NCBI RefSeq assembly: GCF_000423565.1
Contig: NZ_AUIF01000010.1
Span: 293,573 to 357,572 of the forward strand
DNA length: 64,000 bases
Direction of reading: 5' to 3'
DNA from: Runella zeae DSM 19591
Lineage (GTDB): Bacteria; Bacteroidota; Bacteroidia; Cytophagales; Spirosomataceae
Shown here: positions 18,300 through 25,538 of the stretch, piece by piece
How positions within the stretch are numbered: the first letter of the stretch is position 1
Layout: each line of letters opens with the position of its first letter
Position numbers and translations under genes: made by a program
The notes under the pieces: generated by a model
What the model saw: the letters and a program-made list of their open reading frames with translations, nothing else
Told to the model about the DNA's origin: nothing
Databases searched by the model: none

Positions 18300-19724
18300 T
18301 TATTTATCCCACCATACACGAGTATATTGGTCATCTTTACCTTGCCTGGTTACTACTGCATTGTAGTTGGTTTTATTAAGGTTTGACTCCGTAGCAGGAT
18401 AGGCCATTCTACGCGGAATATCTTTTCCTCCATTTAATGGGTTAGCCGCTGGAGTTAATACTGGAAAGCCAGTACGACGCCATTCTGCCCACGCTTCACT
18501 TCCTTGATAAAACAATGCAATCCAACGCTGTACGCTGATTTGCTCAATTGCCTTAGCAGAAGTAAAAGCTACGTCAGGCTGTGCAATGTAAGCCTTATAA
18601 TCTGCTTCATTGTACACGCCCCATTGTTCTAAAGAAGCCTTAATGGCTGCTTCATACAAGTCTTTGGCGTTTCCAGAAGTCCACCCTAAAGCTGCCGCTT
18701 CGGCCTGAGCCAACAACACTTGCGCATACGTAATTACGTTGACAGAGGAGTTTTGTTGACGCATAGAAGGCGCCGCTAAAGATACATCTTGCGCTTTCCA
18801 AGTCACTGGAAACACCCCATAAGGCACACCGCGATATTCGCCGTTAATGTTTTTCTCGGCCATTGCTGGTAGGCGAGGGTCTTTCAGCTTTACTAAGGTA
18901 TTCACAAAAGTACTACTCACCGCATAATCCTTACGATTGGTGGTGATGTAATTATTGTAAAGTGGATGTTCATTATTTGCTTCCGACAAATACGTATATT
19001 TTATGTTATCAGCATTGGCAGCAATAACCCCATCTGCCAAGGCTGCGGCAAATTCCGTTTTACCTTTTGCAGGGTCTACTTTTGACAAGCGAAGAGCAGC
19101 AATAAGACGTAAAGAGTTAGCAAACTTTTTCCACTTGGTTACATTTCCACTCAACAGGATATCTCCCACTACAGTTTTACCAGCATCAAATTGCGATTGT
19201 GCTTCTTTTAGTTCCTTAAACAAATCATTGTAAATAGCTTGCTGTGTATCAAAAGCAGGACTAAAATTATCAACTCCTTTCAATGCCTCAGAGTAAGGAA
19301 TATCGCCCCAGCGGTCAGTGATGTACTGTAAAAAGTAAGCTTTCAAAATACGAGCCGTTGCAATTTGGTTGGCGTTAGAGCCATTGGCAGCTGCAGTACT
19401 TTTGGTAGCTTCATCGGTATTGAGTTTGATGATATACTGCAAGTTGCTTAGGGGTCCTGTGTACAATGCATTATAATCTACCTGTACAGTTTTATAACGT
19501 GACTCTTCAATGTAAGTGACATCGCCAAACTGCTGTGCATACAAGGCAGGCATAATATTTGTACTGGTGCTTCCTACATTTCGTAAAACACCCGTCAACA
19601 AACTAGCCGTATTTGGATTGGCGGGACTATTGGGACTCACATTCATGTCCCCAAAATCACTACATGAAGTCACCGAGAATAGCAACCCCACCCCAAGAAT
19701 TGATTTTAAAATTGTATTTTTCAT
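18300..19724 (-). CDS. SusD/RagB-type outer-membrane lipoprotein (SusD-like 2)
   Basis: 474 residues from the ATG at 19724 (MKNTILK; the longer frame adds a non-signal leader). It has a lipoprotein signal ending VTSC and the mature start DFGDMNVSPNSP, the NPN...T pattern common to SusD-like 2 proteins. It continues with YITDRWGDIPYSEAL and the C-terminal WIALFYQGSEAWAEWRRTGFPVL, hallmarks of this family. It is the surface substrate-binding partner of the SusC-type transporter encoded 50 bases upstream, with which it forms a gated porin. No glycan-degrading enzyme flanks the pair, so the nutrient cannot be named. Confidence 0.92.
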   Translation of the reverse strand: MKNTILKSILGVGLLFSVTSCSDFGDMNVSPNSPANPNTASLLTGVLRNVGSTSTNIMPALYAQQFGDVTYIEESRYKTVQVDYNALYTGPLSNLQYIIKLNTDEATKSTAAANGSNANQIATARILKAYFLQYITDRWGDIPYSEALKGVDNFSPAFDTQQAIYNDLFKELKEAQSQFDAGKTVVGDILLSGNVTKWKKFANSLRLIAALRLSKVDPAKGKTEFAAALADGVIAANADNIKYTYLSEANNEHPLYNNYITTNRKDYAVSSTFVNTLVKLKDPRLPAMAEKNINGEYRGVPYGVFPVTWKAQDVSLAAPSMRQQNSSVNVITYAQVLLAQAEAAALGWTSGNAKDLYEAAIKASLEQWGVYNEADYKAYIAQPDVAFTSAKAIEQISVQRWIALFYQGSEAWAEWRRTGFPVLTPAANPLNGGKDIPRRMAYPATESNLNKTNYNAVVTRQGKDDQYTRVWWDK

Positions 19725-19774
19725 AAAATGTTTCTTTTTGAAAATTGTACTGAAGTTCAAACTACTCCGGGGTA

Positions 19775-22700
19775 TTACAAGCCCAAACGGAGATTGATAC
19801 CAAATGAACGTACAGGAGGCAACTGACCACCTTCAGTCCAGTAGCTCTCTGCTTCTGAAATATCAATACCACCACCTACAGCACTGTAAATCAATAGAGG
19901 GTTACGCGCAATCAGCGACACATTAGCAGACTTAATCACTTTTCCCAAAATAGCTTTAGGGAAGTTGTAACCAATTGATACTTCACGCAACTTCACGAAT
20001 GTTTGATCAAAAATCCAATAGTCATGTAATGCAAACAAACGGTCTTCGTACAGTGTTTGCGTCTCTGCACGAACAGTATTAGGCGTTTTTCCGTCAGGCC
20101 CTACTCCATCAATCAAAATACCACCTCCTTCAGACGCAGGATCGCGCTTTGGTTTACCCAATTCGTTAAGTCCAGCCGTTTCGGCAGCCAAGCCGGCATA
20201 CGCATTAAACATTTTGGTAACAGAGAAGAATTTACCACCTACAATAAAGTCAGTATTGACTCTCATGTTCCAGTTTCCGTACGTAAAGTTATTTAAGAAA
20301 CCACCCTTAAATTTCGGCAACACAGATCCCAGAGGTTGATTCAAATCAAATTGATAAAGCCCTTTTGCATCCAAAATAGGCTGACCTGCTTCGTTACGGC
20401 GTATTTTACTTCCGGAGAACAATCCCCATTCTTCGCCTTCACGCGCGTTGATCGTAAGACCTCTCCATGTAGAGCCTAGTTGGTAATTCGTCAAACCAGG
20501 AGCCAACTCTATTACTTTTGAAGTACTACGATCAAAGTTCAAATCAGTTTCCCACTGGAATTTAGTTCCTTTTACTGGAACGGCATTGATATGCACCTCC
20601 CAACCTTTAGTACGAATCAAACCTGCGTTGATAATGGCATTGCTATAACCGCTCGTAGGGGCTACTGCCAAAGGAATGATCTGATCTTTGTTGTTGTTTT
20701 GATACATAGTAAACTCTAAACCAACACGATTACGGAAAAACTTCAAGTCAATACCTCCTTCATACGAAGAAGACAAGCCTGGTTTCAAGTTTTCGTTAGG
20801 CAACGTAGTTGGTAGATACATGGTAGGATTTGAACCAAAAGGGTTTCCAGTACCATAGGTCAACATAGTGTTGTAAGGTCCAATATCTGTACCCACTTGT
20901 GCATAACCTCCACGAATCTTACCATAGGACAAGAAACCGCTATGAGGCAACAAATCCGAGAAAACAATACTTCCAGAGAGTGAGGGGTATAAATACGAGT
21001 TATTGTTTTTAGGTAATGTAGATGACCAGTCGTTACGCAACGAACCTTCTAAGAAGAAAATGTTATTGTATCCTAAGCTCACATTTCCGTACAAGCTGTT
21101 GATACGACGTTCTCCTTTTACATTAGATACGCTTGGGCGATCTTTAGAAGCTGCAATGTTATAGAAACCTGGCGTAGTAAGTCCACCCACGGTTGCTTGA
21201 ATAAAATATTCAGAAAGGTTATAACGAATATTACCACCCGCATTGGCAACTACCGAAAGTTTTCCATAATTTTTGTTAAAGCTTAAAAGAGCCTCATAGT
21301 TATTTTCGCGAGAATTAAGTACTAAGTTTGAGTATCCACCTTTACCCCCTTCGTTCAAAGTACCTGCCGCAATACGTCCCTCTTGGAAGTATTGACGTTG
21401 GTCGCGACGAGCCACTAAAGCTAGTTTTAAGTAATCTGTAAATTTGTAGTTAAGACCAAAATCACCAAAAATACGAGTATCACGACGGCTATTGGTATTT
21501 TCATACACTTGAGTATAAGGGCTATCCCAATATTTAGGCTTAGCGTCTAATGGTCCACCGATATTCCAACTCCGAAAAGTTCCGTCAGCATTCTTATAGT
21601 TTTTCAAATCTTCAATGCTCAATTGGCGTTGGAACCATTGATTAAATGAACCGATTGTCTGGTTAAATCCATTCAAAATAGCGCCTCCCAATCCTGTTGA
21701 GTTACTACCCCCACTTGACCCATAGTTATCGGCAGGGATGTTTACCCCTCTAGTAGCAGAATAATTGATGTTCAAATCAGCCGTTAGCCCTTTAAATACA
21801 TTTAGCGAGTTTTTAGCACTCACAAAGTCACGTGTTTGACTACTATTAGGGACAATACCGTTATTAATAATGTGGGTATAAGAGATGCGCGTTTGGTAAT
21901 TGTCACCTCCTTTTGAAAAGGAAATGTTAGAGTTATGACTTATTGGCTTTTCGAAGAAATCCCGAACATTGTTAGGATTAGCTACAAAAGGAGTGAGTTG
22001 TCCAAACTCAGGACCAGACTGCCACGACCACGCCGAACGGTGCAGAGAACCGTCTATTTTGGGTCCCCAGCTTTCATCAGCTGAATAATCTAGCATCTTA
22101 TGCCCGTCAAATGACGACCAAGAAGCAGGGTGAATGGCAGGGTTAAACTTAAAAATTTCCCAATCTTGCGAATATCCACCACCATACTCATTTTGATACT
22201 TAGGAAGAAGACCTACCATATCCAATGTAGTACTGTGATTGATATCTAAGCGAGATTCACCAGATTTGGCGCGCTTTGTGGTAATCAAAATCACTCCGCC
22301 CGCAGCACGGTTTCCATATAGAGCCGTTGCCGCAGGTCCTTTCAATACCGAAAGGTTTTCTACATCGTCCATGTTTACAGCGTTGATGTCGGTAGGAGTT
22401 CCATCAACAATGTAAAGAGGGCTACCACCTGTGAGGGTATTGACCCCGCGCACTCGAATATCAGGCGTACCAAACTTAGCCCCCGACTGCCCAAGTACTT
22501 GTACCCCAGCGATTTTACCAGCAAGGGCGTTTGCTACGTTTGCATCACGAGCAGCGGTCAGTTTATCAGCCTTGATTTCTTGGACGGAGGTGTTGATTGC
22601 TCGTTTGTCACGAGAAATACCCAAGGCAGTTACCACCACCTCTTGAAGCTGCGAAACATCAGGAATAAGCTTAATGTCAATCACACTCTGACTACCTACC

Positions 22701-22951
22701 GTCACTTCTTGATTGGCAAAACCAATAAAGCTAAATACCAATTGAGCACCGTTTGGAACTGATACTTTGTAGCTTCCGTCTGCGTCGGTAGTAGCTCCGC
22801 GGGTCGTACCGCGTACCGTCACACTTACACCTGGCAACACCGAACCATCGTCGGCGGTTACTTTACCCGTAATGGTGCGATCTTGGGCAAACATCGATAA
22901 GCTGCACAATAGCATAGCTACTGCAGCTAGCAGTGTAAACCTGTTTTTCAT
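19775..22951 (-). CDS. SusC/RagA TonB-dependent outer-membrane transporter
   Basis: The 1058-residue protein has a signal peptide (1-22), a carboxypeptidase-D-like domain (about 27-112, TITGKVTADDGSVLPGVSV), a linker with QEVVVTALG, and a plug domain containing VRGVNTLTGGSPLYIVDG and NRAAGGVILITTK. A 22-strand barrel follows, ending GINLRLGL. These proteins import ligands captured by SusD, powered by TonB/ExbBD. It is first in a two-gene operon with the SusD-like lipoprotein (50-base gap). A Bacteroidota-type promoter lies 36-65 bases upstream. Confidence 0.95.
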   Translation of the reverse strand: MKNRFTLLAAVAMLLCSLSMFAQDRTITGKVTADDGSVLPGVSVTVRGTTRGATTDADGSYKVSVPNGAQLVFSFIGFANQEVTVGSQSVIDIKLIPDVSQLQEVVVTALGISRDKRAINTSVQEIKADKLTAARDANVANALAGKIAGVQVLGQSGAKFGTPDIRVRGVNTLTGGSPLYIVDGTPTDINAVNMDDVENLSVLKGPAATALYGNRAAGGVILITTKRAKSGESRLDINHSTTLDMVGLLPKYQNEYGGGYSQDWEIFKFNPAIHPASWSSFDGHKMLDYSADESWGPKIDGSLHRSAWSWQSGPEFGQLTPFVANPNNVRDFFEKPISHNSNISFSKGGDNYQTRISYTHIINNGIVPNSSQTRDFVSAKNSLNVFKGLTADLNINYSATRGVNIPADNYGSSGGSNSTGLGGAILNGFNQTIGSFNQWFQRQLSIEDLKNYKNADGTFRSWNIGGPLDAKPKYWDSPYTQVYENTNSRRDTRIFGDFGLNYKFTDYLKLALVARRDQRQYFQEGRIAAGTLNEGGKGGYSNLVLNSRENNYEALLSFNKNYGKLSVVANAGGNIRYNLSEYFIQATVGGLTTPGFYNIAASKDRPSVSNVKGERRINSLYGNVSLGYNNIFFLEGSLRNDWSSTLPKNNNSYLYPSLSGSIVFSDLLPHSGFLSYGKIRGGYAQVGTDIGPYNTMLTYGTGNPFGSNPTMYLPTTLPNENLKPGLSSSYEGGIDLKFFRNRVGLEFTMYQNNNKDQIIPLAVAPTSGYSNAIINAGLIRTKGWEVHINAVPVKGTKFQWETDLNFDRSTSKVIELAPGLTNYQLGSTWRGLTINAREGEEWGLFSGSKIRRNEAGQPILDAKGLYQFDLNQPLGSVLPKFKGGFLNNFTYGNWNMRVNTDFIVGGKFFSVTKMFNAYAGLAAETAGLNELGKPKRDPASEGGGILIDGVGPDGKTPNTVRAETQTLYEDRLFALHDYWIFDQTFVKLREVSIGYNFPKAILGKVIKSANVSLIARNPLLIYSAVGGGIDISEAESYWTEGGQLPPVRSFGINLRLGL

Positions 22952-22986
22952 CCTTTAAAATTTAGTTTAGATTAAGATAACTGTGC

Positions 22987-23014
22987 CAAAAATAACAAAT
23001 AAATTAATTGTCAA
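22987..23014 (-). promoter_or_regulatory. susC promoter (Bacteroidota -33/-7 type)
   Basis: On the minus strand a TTTTG-33 element (TTG at 23014-23012) is followed after 17 bases by TATTTTTG (22994-22987), a full match to TAnnTTTG. The expected transcription start is near 22980, giving a leader of about 30 bases before the susC ATG. Confidence 0.65.
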
Positions 23015-23276
23015 AACAAAAGTTACATTAAAATTATGCTGCTTGCATAACAATATGCCAAATTATGTTTCTACTTAGCTTAAGAAGCAATAAAACTTTA
23101 TCCTCCTTAAAACGGCAATTTTGAAGGTTAAAAATGGATTAAAAATGACCTTAATCAGCTCAAAGTAAGATTTTGTTGGCTTTTGGACTTCTTTTCTCTT
23201 ATAGGTCTTGACATATACTTAGGCCCCAACTAAAATTTCTCTTCATTTAATTAGATAGTGAGTTTATTTTTTTATT

Positions 23277-23293
23277 ACTTTGCAAAACAAAGT
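23277..23293. promoter_or_regulatory. Palindromic operator candidate, copy 1
   Basis: ACTTTGCAAAACAAAGT is a dyad (6-bp arms, 5-base spacer). The same dyad occurs at 25510-25526, and over 22 bases the two copies differ at only two positions. Both end exactly 12 bases before a start ATG (here 23306). It overlaps TTACTTTG (23275-23282), a 7/8 match to the -7 element. I infer a repressor site, perhaps for the winged-helix protein encoded at 25192. Confidence 0.6.
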
Positions 23294-23305
23294 TCTTTCC
23301 GTAAA

Positions 23306-23947
23306 ATGCAAAACAAATTACTACAATTGGCACTGATTTCGGGGGTTGGCGTAGCTATGCTTACCGGGAGAATCCTTATTACGGATTCTTTAGGGCACTT
23401 TGGTTTATTTTGGAATTTGTTTTTAGCATGGATTCCTTTGCTAGTGGCTTATTTGACGCGAGTACTTTGGCAACAAAAAATAATTTCTCGTGTAGGGATT
23501 GGCATGGGAGTGATGTTGTGGTTATTGTTTTTCCCCAATGCACCCTATCTTATTACCGACCTTATTCACCTCAAAGAAGTGCCTGATTATTTGCTATGGT
23601 ATGATTCGCTACTAAGTTTCTCTTTTGCATTAGCAGGGCTTCTTGCGGGCTTATACTCTGCCCTGCTTATTCATCGTCTTATCGATCAAGTAAGCAATCG
23701 AATTTGGGCGTGGACGATAATGGTAGGCAGCCTCATTGTATCAAGTTATGGCGTTTATTTAGGGCGTTTTGGGCGTTGGAATAGTTGGGATATTATTACA
23801 AACCCTTTTTCACTGGTAAGGTATACCGCAAGTAGTTTACAAAATCCTGTTGCGATCAAATTAACTGTAGCATTTTCGTTTGCTATGCTAATTATATACT
23901 CTGCTTTTTGGTTGTACACCTACAAACCTAAGGAAGTTAAAAATTAG
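23306..23947 (+). CDS. DUF1361 membrane protein
   Basis: 213 residues from the ATG at 23306; a GTG 16 codons earlier would run through the operator palindrome and is less likely. Six or seven helices and the family motifs WLLFFPNAPYLITDLIHL, WYDSLLSFSFALAG and YLGRFGRWNSWDIITNP identify DUF1361, an uncharacterised integral membrane family. It is the first gene of a plus-strand series leading to the XrtN exosortase. It shares a 17-bp operator-like palindrome with the VIT gene of that system, which suggests joint control. Confidence 0.85.
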   Translation: MQNKLLQLALISGVGVAMLTGRILITDSLGHFGLFWNLFLAWIPLLVAYLTRVLWQQKIISRVGIGMGVMLWLLFFPNAPYLITDLIHLKEVPDYLLWYDSLLSFSFALAGLLAGLYSALLIHRLIDQVSNRIWAWTIMVGSLIVSSYGVYLGRFGRWNSWDIITNPFSLVRYTASSLQNPVAIKLTVAFSFAMLIIYSAFWLYTYKPKEVKN

Positions 23948-23968
23948 CCGTTATTTTTTGTAAAACCA

Positions 23969-24349
23969 ATGGTCAATTTACGCAAAATGTTTCGAAGCTT
24001 CGGCTTCGCTATAGAAGGGACCAAAGCTCTATTTCAATATGAAAACAACGCTCGCTTTCATCTCATAGCCGCTATAGTGGTGGTTTGGGCGGGTGTATGG
24101 TTTCGGATTAATAATATAGAATGGGCATGTGTGGCGTTTGCTATTGGAGGAGTATGCTCTGCTGAAGCTTTTAATACTTCGCTAGAAAAATTGTGCGATA
24201 TGGTGTCTCCTGAGATACATCCACAAATTAAGGCAATCAAAGACCTTGCCGCTGCGGGAGTTTTAATCATGACTTTAGCCGCTGTGGTAGTCGGAATAGC
24301 TGTTTTTGGGCCTAAAATTTATCTAACCGTCAATTCGCTCAATCATTAA
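23969..24349 (+). CDS. dgkA: Diacylglycerol kinase family (DgkA/undecaprenol kinase)
   Basis: The 126-residue protein has an N-terminal amphipathic helix (FRSFGFAIEGTKALFQYENNARFH) followed by three membrane helices. The active-site segment SAEAFNTSLEKLCDMV corresponds to the conserved ExxNTxxExxxD of prokaryotic DgkA, and IKDLAAAGVLI matches the conserved K-D-x-A-A-G-A-V stretch. Gram-positive-type homologues phosphorylate undecaprenol; proteobacterial ones phosphorylate diacylglycerol. It follows the DUF1361 gene by 21 bases and is probably co-transcribed with it. Confidence 0.9.
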   Translation: MVNLRKMFRSFGFAIEGTKALFQYENNARFHLIAAIVVVWAGVWFRINNIEWACVAFAIGGVCSAEAFNTSLEKLCDMVSPEIHPQIKAIKDLAAAGVLIMTLAAVVVGIAVFGPKIYLTVNSLNH

Positions 24350-24357
24350 ATCAAAGC

Positions 24358-25002
24358 ATGAACTCTTCAAACCAACCTCTAGAAACCCTTAACGAAATCC
24401 GGGATTTGATGCAGCGTTCCTCTAAGTTCCTTTCTTTAAGTGGACTATCGGGGATTTCGGCCGGAATAGTGGCTCTTATTGGGGCGACTGTTGCGTATCT
24501 ACGCCTCAAAACCGATACCCTTTATGACGAACAAAGCGCTCAGTTAGCGGGTTTCACACGTCGCCAAATGATGGAGTTTGTGCTATTGGATGGTGCCATC
24601 GTCTTGATTTTAGCTATAGGATTTGGTATATTTTTTACGGTACGTAAAGCAAAAAAAGCAGGACAACCCATATGGAACAGTACCTCTAAACGCGTCGTTA
24701 TTAGTTTACTGATTCCCCTCGTAACAGGCGGAATTTTCTGTTTGGCGATGTTTTATCGGGGTATTTTATGGGTAAGTTTTCCAGCTACGTTGATTTTTTA
24801 TGGACTTGCTTTACTCAATGCTAGTAAATATACCGTACGCGATTTAGAATATTTAGGAATATCAGAAGTAGTTTTGGGGCTCTTTTCACTATTCCTAACA
24901 GGATATAACTTATTGATATGGGCTTTTGGGTTTGGCGTATTGCATATTATATACGGAGCAGTGATGTATTTTAAATACGATCGCTCTTCTTCTCATCCAT
25001 AA
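24358..25002 (+). CDS. Hypothetical membrane protein, 214 aa
   Basis: A cytoplasmic N-terminus (LNEIRDLMQRSSKFLSLSGLSGISAG) is followed by about six hydrophobic helices. Proteins of this type often lie beside small winged-helix regulators in Bacteroidota, as one does here (25192); that is recollection, not checked. The gene begins 8 bases after dgkA, so it shares its transcript. No catalytic motif is visible. Confidence 0.7.
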   Translation: MNSSNQPLETLNEIRDLMQRSSKFLSLSGLSGISAGIVALIGATVAYLRLKTDTLYDEQSAQLAGFTRRQMMEFVLLDGAIVLILAIGFGIFFTVRKAKKAGQPIWNSTSKRVVISLLIPLVTGGIFCLAMFYRGILWVSFPATLIFYGLALLNASKYTVRDLEYLGISEVVLGLFSLFLTGYNLLIWAFGFGVLHIIYGAVMYFKYDRSSSHP

Positions 25003-25191
25003 GCTTACATTTGCTAGTACAAAAAGTGTAAAAGTTTTAACCTCAATTTTTTATTTTTTGTATAGTTTTCATGTTCGTTCCCAAAAACCCTACATTGGAC
25101 TATACATATCTAAAATTTTATTTTTAATCTTTTATTTATATAATCAACTTGCAGTCTACAACTGCTCATAAAGAAAGACTAATTTAAACGA

Positions 25192-25485
25192 ATGCTCGAA
25201 CATTTCAACAAAGCCTTTGAAAGTAAAGCGCGACTTGGTATTATGTCAGTTTTGATGGTCAATGAGTCGTTGAGTTTCAATTCTCTTAAAGAACTTCTCA
25301 ACCTAACCGATGGCAATCTTGCTACTCATTTGCGTGCTCTCGAAGAACAAGGCTATTTGATTGTCCAGAAGCAATTTATAGGACGTAAGCCAAACACTAC
25401 CTATGGCGCTACACCTGAAGGCAAACAGGCATTCACCAATCACCTCAATGCCTTAGAAGCATTTATCCGTACAGGGCAATATTGA
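25192..25485 (+). CDS. Winged-helix transcriptional regulator (HTH_34/MarR-like)
   Basis: The 97-residue single-domain protein reads ARLGIMSVLMVNESLSFNSLKELLNLTDGNLATHLRALEEQGYLIVQKQFIGRKPNTTYGATPEGKQAF. This is a complete winged helix: recognition helix about residues 38-52, wing about 57-72. It matches the HTH_34 family of small DNA-binding proteins. It sits between the membrane protein and the VIT gene, 189 bases after the former. Its 3' end carries the -33 element of the VIT promoter. I infer that it controls the paired palindromes at 23277 and 25510. Confidence 0.85.
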   Translation: MLEHFNKAFESKARLGIMSVLMVNESLSFNSLKELLNLTDGNLATHLRALEEQGYLIVQKQFIGRKPNTTYGATPEGKQAFTNHLNALEAFIRTGQY

Positions 25486-25515
25486 TTGCCTTTTATTTTT
25501 TGGTATTTAACTTTG
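25486..25515 (+). promoter_or_regulatory. Promoter of the VIT/XrtN genes
   Basis: TTG (25486-25488), a 19-base spacer and TAACTTTG (25508-25515) match the Bacteroidota -33/-7 consensus fully. The -7 element overlaps the palindrome at 25510-25526, a layout suited to repression. Confidence 0.65.
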
Positions 25516-25526
25516 AAAAACAAAGT
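25510..25526. promoter_or_regulatory. Palindromic operator candidate, copy 2
   Basis: ACTTTGAAAAACAAAGT is the second copy of the dyad at 23277-23293. It ends 12 bases before the ATG at 25539, the same spacing as copy 1. The right half continues into a second small palindrome AAAGTACTTT (25522-25531). Confidence 0.65.
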
Positions 25527-25538
25527 ACTTTTAAAAAA

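Larger units (their letters stand above)
22952..23305. other. Intergenic region between the divergent susC and DUF1361 genes
   Basis: This 354-base AT-rich gap holds the susC promoter at its left end (22987-23014) and the 17-bp palindrome at its right end (23277-23293). No gene, RNA or further repeat was recognised in the middle part. Confidence 0.6.

Noticed and set aside
25060..25105. GTATAGT...ACTATAC inverted repeat before the winged-helix gene
   Set aside because: Only 7 bp arms 32 bases apart in an AT-rich region; chance is likely and it does not match the shared operator.
25482..25538. TTG start for the VIT protein
   Set aside because: It would translate through a full promoter and the operator palindrome; ATG 25539 has the same operator spacing as the DUF1361 gene.
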